Below the pieces are notes generated by a model that did no database searches, was not told the DNA's origin, and worked only from the letters and a program-made list of their open reading frames with translations. Shown one piece after another: positions 42,397 to 51,191 of a DNA stretch of 64,000 nucleotides; positions within the stretch are counted from its first letter, which is position 1, and each line of letters starts with the position of its first letter. The position numbers were made by a program, and so were the translations under genes. This DNA is from an uncultured Eubacteriales bacterium (GTDB taxonomy: Bacteria > Bacillota > Clostridia > Oscillospirales > Acutalibacteraceae): NCBI GenBank assembly GCA_934457415.1, contig CAKSHM010000003.1:62001-126000 (forward strand), in the 5' to 3' direction.

Positions 42397-43174
42397 TGCT
42401 CGGCGGCTCTCCGAACTGCTTTTTATAGGTTCTTGTAAAATAAGAAGCGCTTTTAAATCCGCTTTCGATTGCTGCGCAATTTATCGGAATGCCTCCTGCT
42501 ATAAGCTCTCTTGCAAGCTTACATCTTTGAAGATTTATATATTCTGTAACTGTACTTCCGGTTATTTTTTTGAATTCCTGCAAAAAATACGATCTTGAAT
42601 ATCCGACATTATCGGCAAGCTCCTGCACGGAAATTTTATTCTTCATATTCTTTTTTATATATTCAAGGGTACTTTTTAAAATTTCAATATTGCCGTTTTC
42701 CGAGTTTTTTAAAACAGGCTCGGAATAACACATAACAAGCTTATACAAAAATTCGGTTACGGAATATTTAACCGAAAATTCATAATAGCTCTCTTTATTT
42801 TTAAAAGCGTTTACAATATTTAAAAAAAGCTCCGAAAGTTTTTTATCGAAAATAATTTTTTTAAAATCAATGCTTTGGGAGTTAAGCCCGTTTGCTTTCA
42901 GAAAGCTTTCGTCTATAATAAGGCAATAATAAACAAGATGCCCGTCGGTTCTTGTGGAATGGATTACATCGCTGTTTATAACCGCGATTTCACCATCGGA
43001 AATCTTATACGGAGCAAAATTCATCAGCACCTCTCCGCTTCCCGAAACCGCATAAAGAATTTCTATATTTTTATGCCAATTCGAATAACTGTATGTATAT
43101 TCAAAAACATCGTCTTTATGAAAAATGAAAGGAAGCTTTGCATTCGAAATCGAATGGAATTCATAATTTGCCGT
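42389..43174 (-). CDS. AraC family transcriptional regulator, apparent ACG start
   Basis: 261 residues if it starts at the ACG at 43174. The C terminus has the AraC double helix-turn-helix (VQELADNVGYSRSYFLQEFK and CAAIESGFKSASYFTRTYKK). The N terminus is a cupin ligand-binding domain opening ANYEFHSIS, then PFIFHKDDVFEYTYSYSNWH, which a start at the first ordinary codon (GTG at 43030) would remove. An in-frame TAA lies five codons before the ACG, and AAGGAG is 8 bases before it. It diverges from nagB-nagA-nahK and may sense an amino sugar. Confidence 0.82.
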   Translation of the reverse strand, partial: TANYEFHSISNAKLPFIFHKDDVFEYTYSYSNWHKNIEILYAVSGSGEVLMNFAPYKISDGEIAVINSDVIHSTRTDGHLVYYCLIIDESFLKANGLNSQSIDFKKIIFDKKLSELFLNIVNAFKNKESYYEFSVKYSVTEFLYKLVMCYSEPVLKNSENGNIEILKSTLEYIKKNMKNKISVQELADNVGYSRSYFLQEFKKITGSTVTEYINLQRCKLARELIAGGIPINCAAIESGFKSASYFTRTYKKQFGEPPSKK

Positions 43175-43236
43175 AAAATCATCTCCTTAAAACCGTACAA
43201 TAGTTAAAGAACTTAATACCATTTTATTTTAATTTT

Positions 43237-43265
43237 ATTATATAATTTAAAAAAAATAAAGTCAA
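43237..43265 (-). promoter_or_regulatory. Promoter of the AraC regulator gene
   Basis: TTGACT (43260-43265), 17 bases, TATAAT (43237-43242) on the reverse strand. The same AT-rich region must hold the nagB promoter on the plus strand, where TATAAT at 43241-43246 is the only clear box. Confidence 0.65.
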
Positions 43266-43315
43266 TAGTGTGACAGAGCTTATACCTGTCATACCTACGA
43301 AACGGGGACAGAAAA

Positions 43316-44035
43316 ATGAGAGTTATTCTTTGCAAGGATTATGAAGAAATATCTGAAAAGGCGGCGGCTATTGTCAAAGCGCAGATTATTCTTAAGCCCG
43401 ACTGCGTCTTAGGCTTGGCAACGGGATCGACTCCGAAAGGACTTTACAAAAAGCTTATAGAGGCGGAGCTTGATTTTTCGAGAGTCAAGACCTATAATCT
43501 TGATGAATACTATCCGATTAAAAACTACGATCCGCAAAGCTATCACACCTTCATGGAAGAAAATCTTTTTTCAAAAATAAACATTAAAAGAGAAAACACC
43601 CATTTACTTAACGGAGAATGCGAAGATGTGAATGCGGAATGTGAAAATTTTGAAAAAATGATAGAAGAAAGCGGCGGAATCGATCTGCAGCTTTTAGGAA
43701 TCGGCAGAAACGGACACATCGGATTTAACGAGCCGGCAAAAAGCCTTAAATGCCGAACACATGTCGTAAGCCTTACCCAAAGCACGATAGAAGCAAATTC
43801 GAGATTTTTTGATAATGAGGACAAGGTGCCGAAAAAGGCATTAACAATGGGTGTGGGAACTATACTTTCTGCGGGAAGCATTATTATAATGGCAAACGGC
43901 ACAGAAAAACATGAAGCTGTTAAAAGACTGCTTGACAACGAGATAACTACCGAGGTTCCGGCAACGGTGCTTAAGGCCCATCGAAACACGGTCCTTATAT
44001 GCGACAGGGAGGCATACTATGGAGCTGCTGATTAA
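43316..44035 (+). CDS. nagB: Glucosamine-6-phosphate deaminase
   Basis: 239 residues. GLATGSTPKGLYKKL, the TYNLDEYYPI segment with the catalytic Asp, and LLGIGRNGHIGFNEPA are diagnostic. It turns glucosamine 6-phosphate into fructose 6-phosphate and ammonia. The ribosome binding site (CGGGGACAG) is weak. Its end overlaps nagA by 17 bases. Confidence 0.95.
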   Translation: MRVILCKDYEEISEKAAAIVKAQIILKPDCVLGLATGSTPKGLYKKLIEAELDFSRVKTYNLDEYYPIKNYDPQSYHTFMEENLFSKINIKRENTHLLNGECEDVNAECENFEKMIEESGGIDLQLLGIGRNGHIGFNEPAKSLKCRTHVVSLTQSTIEANSRFFDNEDKVPKKALTMGVGTILSAGSIIIMANGTEKHEAVKRLLDNEITTEVPATVLKAHRNTVLICDREAYYGAAD

Positions 44036-45083
44036 AAACGCAAATGTTTTCGGACAGTTAGAAGATATACTTTTAAAAGACGGGAAAATAGCACAAATCG
44101 GAAGCAGACTCAAAAGCGAAAATATTTTCGACGCTAACGGCTCTAAGGTTTTCCCGGGACTTATTGACATTCACACGCACGGCTGCGGCGGAGCGGATGT
44201 TATGGAGGGAAAAGCTTCTTACATATCAAAAATACTTAAAAGCCACGGAACAACCTCTTTTTGTCCTACGACAATGACTGTGCCAAAGGAGGATATAAAG
44301 AGAATTTGCGGACAAATTCCAGACACTTCTGACGGAGCGCATTTTTTAGGATATCATATCGAAGGACCGTTTGTAAGCCGAGAGAAATGCGGCGCACAGA
44401 ACACACTCTATCTTTCCGCTCCGGATTTAAGTTTTTACAATTCGCTTGAGAACACGGCGCTTGTTGTGATTGCCCCCGAGCTTGAAAACAGCGAAGAATT
44501 TATAAGAAAATGCAAAACTAAGGTGGCGGTAGGTCACACGGCGGCGGATTACAGCACCGCTTTAAACGCTTTTAATTCCGGTGCCGACTGCGTAACGCAC
44601 ACCTTCAATGCCATGCCCGAACCGCACCACCGAAAACTTACACTGCTTGATGCGGCATTTGAAAAGAACGCCTATGTCCAGCTTATCAGCGACGGATTCC
44701 ATGTAAGCAGACTTATGGTGAATTTCTTATTCAAGGTTTTCGGAAGCGACAGGGTGATTTTAATAAGCGACAGCCTTGCGGCGGCCGGATCTGAGGACGG
44801 AGAATATATTTTCGGCGGACAGACAGTAACTGTTAAGGACAAAAAGGCTTACACTTCAGACGGACATATTGCAGGAAGCACGTCTTTTTTACTTGATTGC
44901 GTTAAAAAAGCCATAGAATTCGGGATTGACGAGAAGGACGCTTTTACCGCCGCTGCGCAGACTCCTGCCGAATACCTCGGTATAAAAAAAGGAAAAATAG
45001 AAGCAGGCTTTGATGCCGATTTAATAATAACCGATTATGATTACAATCTTTTAAAGGTTATAACTTCAGATGATATAAGGTGA
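44019..45083 (+). CDS. nagA: N-acetylglucosamine-6-phosphate deacetylase
   Basis: 354 residues, amidohydrolase fold. Metal and substrate motifs: IDIHTHGCGG, GYHIEGPF, VGHTAADYSTA, the THTFNAM loop, and the catalytic Asp in ILISDSLAAAG. It removes acetate from GlcNAc-6-phosphate and feeds NagB. The freed acetate can be used by the nearby ackA product. The start lies within nagB. Confidence 0.95.
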   Translation: MELLIKNANVFGQLEDILLKDGKIAQIGSRLKSENIFDANGSKVFPGLIDIHTHGCGGADVMEGKASYISKILKSHGTTSFCPTTMTVPKEDIKRICGQIPDTSDGAHFLGYHIEGPFVSREKCGAQNTLYLSAPDLSFYNSLENTALVVIAPELENSEEFIRKCKTKVAVGHTAADYSTALNAFNSGADCVTHTFNAMPEPHHRKLTLLDAAFEKNAYVQLISDGFHVSRLMVNFLFKVFGSDRVILISDSLAAAGSEDGEYIFGGQTVTVKDKKAYTSDGHIAGSTSFLLDCVKKAIEFGIDEKDAFTAAAQTPAEYLGIKKGKIEAGFDADLIITDYDYNLLKVITSDDIR

Positions 45084-45092
45084 AAATGAAAT

Positions 45093-46163
45093 ATGGATAT
45101 AAACACTATTGCGGAGAATTTTTCAATCGGTGCAGAAATTGAAAGCATAAAACCATACGGCAACGGACATATAAACGACACATTTCTTGTCACAGTGAAA
45201 AAACAAGAGAAGAAATTTATTTTACAGCGTGTAAACGACAATGTTTTCAAAGAGCCCGAAAAGGTTATGCATAATATTATTTCTGTAACAGAATATCTAA
45301 AAAAGCATCTTTCGGGGAAAATGCAGACCTTAGAACTTATTCCCTTAAACTCGGGAGAAAAGTTCTTAAAACACGAAAGCGGAATATGGAGAATGTATAA
45401 ATTCATAGAAAATTCCGTTTCTTTGGACTTACCTGAAAAAGATACTGACTTTTACATGAGCGCCGTAGCATTCGGACAATTTCAGAGCATGCTTAAAGAT
45501 TTTGACGCAAGCGGACTTTTTGAAACAATAAAAGACTTCCACAACACTCCTGTAAGATACGAAAACTTTTTAAAAGCCTTAGAACAGGATCCCGAAGGAA
45601 GAGCAAAGGAAGCCTTAAAGGAAATTGAATTTATAAAGGAAAGAAAGGACTTTTACTGCGTGCTTGAAAATGCTCGCAAATCGGGCAAGCTGCCTTTAAA
45701 GGTGACTCATAACGATACAAAGCTTAACAATGTCATGCTGGATAAATTCACCCGCGAGCCTATATGTGTGATAGACCTCGACACAGTAATGCCTGGATAT
45801 TCGGTAAACGATTTCGGGGATTCCATCCGTTTCGGCGCGTCAACCGCGGCAGAGGACGAAAAGGACCTTAATAAAGTCGATTTTAATTTAAATTTGTTTG
45901 AAATTTATACAAAGGGATTTTTGGACGGCTGCAACAAAACGCTTACCGAAAGCGAGATTTCATTACTTCCTACAGGCGCTTTAATGATGACCTTGGAATG
46001 CGGAATGAGATTTTTGACCGATTTTATTTTAGGAGATACTTACTTTAAAACCGCCTACAGAGATCATAATCTTACAAGATGCCGCACTCAGCTTAAATTA
46101 GCCCGCAAAATGGAAGAAAACTTCGATAAAATGAATGAAACGGTAAAAAAATACGCAAATTAA
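45093..46163 (+). CDS. nahK: N-acetylhexosamine 1-kinase-like phosphotransferase
   Basis: 356 residues of the aminoglycoside phosphotransferase/choline kinase fold. KPYGNGHINDTFLV is the nucleotide loop, THNDTKLNNVMLD the catalytic loop, and CVIDLDTVMPG the metal aspartate motif. These match NahK-type kinases, which phosphorylate GlcNAc or GalNAc at C1 in lacto-N-biose/galacto-N-biose use. The nagB-nagA operon and galK nearby support an amino-sugar substrate. A related sugar or homoserine kinase cannot be fully excluded. Confidence 0.8.
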   Translation: MDINTIAENFSIGAEIESIKPYGNGHINDTFLVTVKKQEKKFILQRVNDNVFKEPEKVMHNIISVTEYLKKHLSGKMQTLELIPLNSGEKFLKHESGIWRMYKFIENSVSLDLPEKDTDFYMSAVAFGQFQSMLKDFDASGLFETIKDFHNTPVRYENFLKALEQDPEGRAKEALKEIEFIKERKDFYCVLENARKSGKLPLKVTHNDTKLNNVMLDKFTREPICVIDLDTVMPGYSVNDFGDSIRFGASTAAEDEKDLNKVDFNLNLFEIYTKGFLDGCNKTLTESEISLLPTGALMMTLECGMRFLTDFILGDTYFKTAYRDHNLTRCRTQLKLARKMEENFDKMNETVKKYAN

Positions 46164-46165
46164 GT

Positions 46166-46220
46166 AAATACACCCTCTGTCAGAATAATTCTGACAGAGG
46201 GTGTATTTTATATTTTTTTA
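46166..46220. terminator. Terminator between nahK and galK
   Basis: Perfect 20-pair stem (46166-46185 with 46189-46208) with a three-base TAA turn, then TATATTTTTTT. Confidence 0.88.
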
Positions 46221-46221
46221 A

Positions 46222-47493
46222 TTATTTTATTTCATAGCCGCCGACGGGACGGATCTTAAGCGGAACGCATGAGTTTTCTCCGAAAACAGACTCAATCATA
46301 TTCTTATATTCCTTGAATTTATTTTTCGGAACATAAGACTGAATTGTTCCCGCAAAGCCGCCGCCGTGAACTCTGGCGGTTCCCTTTCCGTTTAAGAACT
46401 GTTTTGTAAGAACCACCGCAAGGGAAAGCCCCTGTTCTTTAGCATTTGACACAGGGAAAAGATTCTGCAGACATTTATAGGAGGATTCTCCCGATTCATC
46501 AACAAGCCTTATAAATTCTTCGATATTGTTTTCCTTAAGTGCTTTTTCCTGCTCAAAGACCCTATCGTTTTCATTAAAGAAATGAATTGCGCGAAGAACA
46601 GCCCTGTCGCCGAATTTTTCTCTTAATTCTTTCATTTTTGAAACAAAGAGGTTGCGGTCGGCGTCGCGGAGAAAATCAACTCCCAAAGCATTGCTTATTT
46701 CCCTGCACTCGACGGTGATATCGGCATAATCCTGAGTAAGGTCCGAATGATTTCCGCCTGTATCGACAACACAAAGCTGATAAGGCGTATCGTCAATATC
46801 AAAATCAATCTTTTCAACCTTAGGGTCGGACGGATCATTAAAATCGGCAAATGTAAATCCTCCGACAGAGCTTGCCATCTGGTCAAGCAGTCCGCTCGGC
46901 TTTCCGAAATAAACATTTTCGGCAAACTGGGAATATTTAGCTATCGTTACCGCGTCAACCTTATTATCGCAGAAAAGTCCGTTTACGATATTAGAAACCA
47001 AAACCTCAAACGCGGCAGAGGAAGAAAGTCCCGAGCCCTTTAAAACGTTGGAAGTCGTATAAGCGTCAAACCCAGAAAGCTTAAAGCCTGCATCCGAAAA
47101 TTTTGCAAGCACTCCTCTTATAAGTGCCGCAGCTTTCCCGAACTGCTCTTCTTTTACGCCTAAATCATTTATATCAATTACATCTTCCGGATATCCTTCG
47201 GATTTAATGCGAACCTTCCCGTCCTTATTTTCAGACACTACGGCGATAACATCAAGGTCAACACTTGCCGCAATAACGGCACCGTGCTGATGGTCGGTAT
47301 GATTGCCGCCTATTTCGGTTCTTCCGGGGGCTGAAAACAATCTTAAATTCGGTCTGTCGCCGTAAAGCTTACAGAACTCATCAACCGCTTTTGAATATCT
47401 TTCTTTAGCGTTTTTATCCTCACCGTAGAGCATTTCGAAGGTTTTATCAAAAGCTCCTGAGGATATTTTCCCCTTTAACTCTTTACAGTTCAT
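46222..47493 (-). CDS. galK: Galactokinase
   Basis: 423 residues, GHMP kinase family. The galactokinase signature GRTEIGGNHTDHQHG near residue 58, the ATP loop VLKGSGLSSSAAFEVLV, and the C-terminal GTARVHGGGFAGTIQ are present. It phosphorylates galactose at C1, entering the Leloir pathway. AAAGGTG precedes the ATG. It lies after ackA on the same strand, separated by 160 bases containing a long inverted repeat. Confidence 0.93.
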   Translation of the reverse strand: MNCKELKGKISSGAFDKTFEMLYGEDKNAKERYSKAVDEFCKLYGDRPNLRLFSAPGRTEIGGNHTDHQHGAVIAASVDLDVIAVVSENKDGKVRIKSEGYPEDVIDINDLGVKEEQFGKAAALIRGVLAKFSDAGFKLSGFDAYTTSNVLKGSGLSSSAAFEVLVSNIVNGLFCDNKVDAVTIAKYSQFAENVYFGKPSGLLDQMASSVGGFTFADFNDPSDPKVEKIDFDIDDTPYQLCVVDTGGNHSDLTQDYADITVECREISNALGVDFLRDADRNLFVSKMKELREKFGDRAVLRAIHFFNENDRVFEQEKALKENNIEEFIRLVDESGESSYKCLQNLFPVSNAKEQGLSLAVVLTKQFLNGKGTARVHGGGFAGTIQSYVPKNKFKEYKNMIESVFGENSCVPLKIRPVGGYEIK

Positions 47494-47529
47494 AAAATCA
47501 CCTTTAAAATTATTTTGAAGTAAGTTTTA

Positions 47530-47684
47530 AGCAAAGCCGACAAGTTCGAACCCGATTTTAAGGGTCAAATTTCCGTATTTGCTTTGTTAAAATACTCGTT
47601 AATCCTGTCGCCTTGCTATGACGAGAAGCCGAAAAATGCCGAAATTACTCTGTTTCAGGCGGGTTTGAACTTGTTGACTTTGCT
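47530..47684. repeat. Inverted copy of the ackA 3' end flanking a structured spacer
   Basis: 25 bases at 47530-47554 are the reverse complement, with three changes, of 47660-47684, which encodes the last residues of acetate kinase. The 105-base loop has further partial pairing (for example CTCGT...ACGAG). No T tract follows, so it does not look like a simple terminator. Confidence 0.6.
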
Positions 47685-48863
47685 TAATGTATCGCGGGCA
47701 ATGGCGAGCTCTTCATTTGTAGGAATTACAAAGACCGCAGCCTTGCTGTCATCTGTAGAAATCTTAACCTCTCTTCCGCGAAGCTTATTCTTTTCGGAAT
47801 CAATTTTAATTCCCAGGAAAGACAGATTTTCGCAGACATATTCACGAAGCTCGGGATCATTTTCCCCTATTCCGCCGGTAAACGCAATTACATCGACTCC
47901 GTTCATGGCAGCTACATAAGATCCGACGAACTTAAGAATCTGATAGCGCTGCATTTCGATTGCAAGAGCCGCGCGCTTATTTCCTTTTTCGGCTGCAGCC
48001 GCAACGTCGCGGTTATCGTTTGACACGCCTGAAATTCCGAAAACGCCCGACTTTTTATTGCAAATTGTATTTATATCGGCAGGAGAAAGATTTTCCTTTT
48101 CCGCAATATAAGTCAGGGCAGACGGGTCAAGAGAGCCCGAACGGGTGCCCATCATAAATCCGTCAAGCGGAGTAAAGCCCATTGAGGTATCTACGCACAT
48201 CCCGTCCTTAACGGCGGTAATTGAGCATCCGTTTCCGAGATGGCAGGTAATAATTTTAAGGTCTTTTTTATCCTTGCCCATCAATGCTGCGGCACGGTCG
48301 GAAACGAAATGATGAGAGGTTCCGTGAGCGCCGTATTTCCTTACGCCGTATTTTTCATAGTATTCATAGGGGAGAGCATACATATAGGCCTTTGCAGGCA
48401 TTGTCTGATGGAAAGAAGTATCAAAGACGACTACCTGCGGAATTTTATCCCCGAATGTCTTGAGGCAGGCCTTGATTGCGAGAACATGGGCAGGATTATG
48501 GAGAGGCGCCATTGCTCCGAGCTCCGAAATCTGCTCGATAACCTTATCGTTTACCAAACAGGAGCCTTTAAAAATTGCTCCGCCCTGAACTATACGGTGT
48601 CCGATGGCGGAAATTTCATCAAATGAATCAATAACCTTAGCCTCGCTCTTTGTCATTGCATAAACGACTGCTTCAAATGCCTCGCTGTGAGTGGGCATAG
48701 GTGTATCGGCGGAATAAGTCCTGCCGTCCGCCGCTTTATGGGAAATGGCGCCTGTTACGCCTATTCTTTCACAAAGGCCCTTAGCCAAAACCTGTTCGTT
48801 TTCCATATCAATAAGCTGATACTTAAGCGAAGAGCTTCCTGCATTAACTACAAAAATCTTCAT
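47655..48863 (-). CDS. ackA: Acetate kinase
   Basis: 402 residues, full length. VVNAGSSSLKYQLID, the VFDTSFHQTMP segment with catalytic residues, and GFTPLDGFMMGTRSGSLDP are classic. It interconverts acetyl phosphate and acetate and yields ATP in fermentation. No pta gene lies next to it. GGGGGA lies about 8 bases before the ATG and the promoter is at 48924-48952. Confidence 0.97.
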   Translation of the reverse strand: MKIFVVNAGSSSLKYQLIDMENEQVLAKGLCERIGVTGAISHKAADGRTYSADTPMPTHSEAFEAVVYAMTKSEAKVIDSFDEISAIGHRIVQGGAIFKGSCLVNDKVIEQISELGAMAPLHNPAHVLAIKACLKTFGDKIPQVVVFDTSFHQTMPAKAYMYALPYEYYEKYGVRKYGAHGTSHHFVSDRAAALMGKDKKDLKIITCHLGNGCSITAVKDGMCVDTSMGFTPLDGFMMGTRSGSLDPSALTYIAEKENLSPADINTICNKKSGVFGISGVSNDNRDVAAAAEKGNKRAALAIEMQRYQILKFVGSYVAAMNGVDVIAFTGGIGENDPELREYVCENLSFLGIKIDSEKNKLRGREVKISTDDSKAAVFVIPTNEELAIARDTLSKVNKFKPA

Positions 48864-48923
48864 TTAAAAATCCCCCGTTAAAAATTGTTGAAAAGTTCAT
48901 AATATTATGATAGACTAATATAT

Positions 48924-48952
48924 ATAATATAGTATTTTGTTCCTTTTTTCAA
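48924..48952 (-). promoter_or_regulatory. Promoter of ackA
   Basis: TTGAAA (48947-48952), 17 bases, TATTAT (48924-48929) on the reverse strand. Confidence 0.65.
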
Positions 48953-48971
48953 GTATATTTTAATAAAAGCG

Positions 48972-50138
48972 GTGAAGTTTCTGAGAACAGGCATAATTGC
49001 GGAATTCAATCCCCTGCATAAGGGTCACAAATATATAATCGACCATGTAAAAAAACACGGAGATACCGCCGTTGTTGCAATGAGCGGAAATTTCGTTCAG
49101 CGCGGAAGTTCAGCAATTTACCCGAAAGCTCTGCGAGTAAAAGCGGCAATAGATTCGGGAGCGGATATTGTTGCGGAGCTTCCGGTTTTTTGGGCAATGT
49201 CAACAGCGCAGAATTTTGCTTTAGGCGCTGTAACCCAGCTTAAAAGAGCGGGGTGCAAAAAAATTGTTTTCGGCAGCGAAAGCGGAAATATAGAAAAGCT
49301 GTGTCTTACCGCCGAAATTCTTTTAAGCGATGATTTCAGTTTTTCTGTAAAATCGGAACTCAAAAAAGGCGTGACCTTTGCGAAAGCGAGAGAAAATGCC
49401 GCCAAGGCGCTCGGAGCAGACAGCGAGCTTTTATCAAATCCCAATGACAATTTAGGTATCGAATATATTATTGCCGCAAAAAAAGCGGGATACGATTTAG
49501 ATTTTGAATGTTTAAAAAGATTCGGCGCCAAGCACGATGAAGAAACAGAGCATGAATTTAAAAGCGGTTCGCAGATAAGAAATTATATCATTTCGGGCGA
49601 TATAAATTCCGCAAAAGCCGCAATGCCCGAAAGCTCACATTTTTTATTGAACACGCCGTTTGCGGACGAAAGTCTGCTTGAAAGAGCAGTGCTTGCGGTT
49701 TTGAGAGAAAAGAACGCCGATTATTTTTCGGCTCTTCCCGATATTTCCGAAGGACTTGACAGGCTTTTTTTTGCCGCTGTGAAAAAATCGGGCACAATAA
49801 ACGAGCTTATGATAAATCTCAAAAGCAAAAGATACACATTGGCCCGTATCAGAAGGCTTATATTCTCGGCATTTTTAGGGTTTGACAATGACTTCTTTTT
49901 AAAAAATCCGCCGTATATAAGAATTTTGGGGTTTAACAAAAAAACCGTTAAAAATCCTTTTGAGCAAAAGCCCGACTGTCCGGTTCTTTCGAAAGTATCA
50001 GAGATTGCAAAGCTTGACGAGCGGTGTAAAAAGATATTCGGTCTTGAAGCAAAAGCCTCCGACCTTTACGCACTTGCATTCAAAAATCCGTATAAATGCG
50101 GACTTGAATATAAATATAAAATTTACAAAGGAGAATAA
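48972..50138 (+). CDS. tmcAL: TmcAL-type tRNA(Met) cytidine acetate ligase
   Basis: 388 residues. IIAEFNPLHKGHKYII carries the nucleotidyltransferase HxGH motif. AMSGNFVQRGSSAIYPKALR and the GSQIRNYI block match the YlbM/TmcAL family, which uses acetate and ATP to make N4-acetylcytidine at the wobble base of elongator tRNA-Met. The predicted start is GTG and I see no clear ribosome binding site before it. It is divergent from ackA and closely followed by the next gene. Confidence 0.88.
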   Translation: MKFLRTGIIAEFNPLHKGHKYIIDHVKKHGDTAVVAMSGNFVQRGSSAIYPKALRVKAAIDSGADIVAELPVFWAMSTAQNFALGAVTQLKRAGCKKIVFGSESGNIEKLCLTAEILLSDDFSFSVKSELKKGVTFAKARENAAKALGADSELLSNPNDNLGIEYIIAAKKAGYDLDFECLKRFGAKHDEETEHEFKSGSQIRNYIISGDINSAKAAMPESSHFLLNTPFADESLLERAVLAVLREKNADYFSALPDISEGLDRLFFAAVKKSGTINELMINLKSKRYTLARIRRLIFSAFLGFDNDFFLKNPPYIRILGFNKKTVKNPFEQKPDCPVLSKVSEIAKLDERCKKIFGLEAKASDLYALAFKNPYKCGLEYKYKIYKGE

Positions 50139-50140
50139 AA

Positions 50141-51073
50141 ATGATTAAGATTGAAGAGCTTGAAAGCTACAAAAATTACGGAAGAGTTTTAAGTCTTTCA
50201 AACGGAGTGATAAGCGCTTATGTCACCTTGGATATAGGACCGAGAATTATCAGGTTCGGTTATGAGGGCGGTCAGAATTTTATGAATGACGACACCTCTA
50301 ATTTCGAGCCGAAAACCGACGAAAAATACGAGGCTTTATTCGGCAAGGGCAAGGCATGGAACAACTTCGGCGGACACCGTATCTGGCTTTCGCCCGAAAG
50401 CTATCCCGAGACCTATTATCCCGACGATTCAAAAGTTGAATACGAGGTTACCGAAAACGGAGCGGTATTCTCGCCTAAGGAGCAAAGAGCTATCGGAATA
50501 AAGGTTACCTTAGAGCTTGTTATGGACGATGACGACGCTAATATGTTAGTTAAAATGCGAGTTAAAAACATAAGCGAAGAAACCAAGCGCTTTGCAATCT
50601 GGGGACTTAGCGTTTCCGCCCAGAACGGAACGCTTATAGTCCCGATGAACACCAATGACACAGGTCTTCTTGCTAACAGGAACATTTCTGTATGGCCCTA
50701 TACAAAGCTTAACGACGAAAGGGTTTATTTCGGAAGAAAATATGTGACATTAAAGCAAAATCCGAAAAACACCGATCCTTTTAAGCTCGGATTTGACCTC
50801 AACTGCGGAACGGTTTATTATATTCTCGGAGACGACATTTTCTCAAAAAGCTTTGAGACAAATCATCCCGATGGAATTTATCCCGACAACAACTGTTCTT
50901 TTGAGACCTACACAAATCAAGGATTTTTGGAAATTGAATCTTTAAGCGAGCTTAAGGATGTCAAGGCGGCGCAGGAGACAGAGCACACCGAGCGCTGGTC
51001 GCTTTACAAGAAGCCCTGCGAAATCGACTTTGAAAGCGACGAATCCATAGACAGCCTTTTTGAAAAGCTTTAA
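50141..51073 (+). CDS. Mutarotase-fold protein (DUF4380-like)
   Basis: 310 residues with no signal peptide. LDIGPRIIRFGYEGGQNFM and FGGHRIWLSPESYP resemble the galactose-mutarotase-like beta-sandwich family tagged DUF4380. These proteins probably bind sugars, but no reaction is established. AAAGGAGAA precedes the ATG, two bases after tmcAL, so the two genes are co-transcribed. A weak hairpin follows. Confidence 0.75.
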   Translation: MIKIEELESYKNYGRVLSLSNGVISAYVTLDIGPRIIRFGYEGGQNFMNDDTSNFEPKTDEKYEALFGKGKAWNNFGGHRIWLSPESYPETYYPDDSKVEYEVTENGAVFSPKEQRAIGIKVTLELVMDDDDANMLVKMRVKNISEETKRFAIWGLSVSAQNGTLIVPMNTNDTGLLANRNISVWPYTKLNDERVYFGRKYVTLKQNPKNTDPFKLGFDLNCGTVYYILGDDIFSKSFETNHPDGIYPDNNCSFETYTNQGFLEIESLSELKDVKAAQETEHTERWSLYKKPCEIDFESDESIDSLFEKL

Positions 51074-51082
51074 AAATCAACA

Positions 51083-51109
51083 GCCGCGTTTAGGTAAGCG
51101 CGGCATTTT
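51083..51109 (+). terminator. Weak terminator after the mutarotase-fold gene
   Basis: GCCGCG (51083-51088) pairs with CGCGGC (51099-51104), extendable with a bulge, followed by ATTTTG. Confidence 0.5.
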
Positions 51110-51125
51110 GTTACAAAATTTTTAC

Positions 51126-51154
51126 TTGATATCACGGCAATATAACTATAAAAT
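51126..51154 (+). promoter_or_regulatory. Promoter of the glycosyltransferase-fusion operon
   Basis: TTGATA (51126-51131), 17 bases, TAAAAT (51149-51154), 37 bases before the start codon. Confidence 0.65.
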
Positions 51155-51191
51155 ATAAATTAGCGTCTTTAAAGCAAGGAGAGATTATTTT

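Noticed and set aside
42389..43030. AraC regulator starting at GTG 43030
   Set aside because: The cupin domain continues upstream in the same frame for 48 codons and a better-spaced AAGGAG precedes the ACG at 43174.
47494..47654. Degenerate small gene between galK and ackA
   Set aside because: The short plus-strand frame runs antisense into ackA and lacks a ribosome binding site; the inverted repeat explains the region better.
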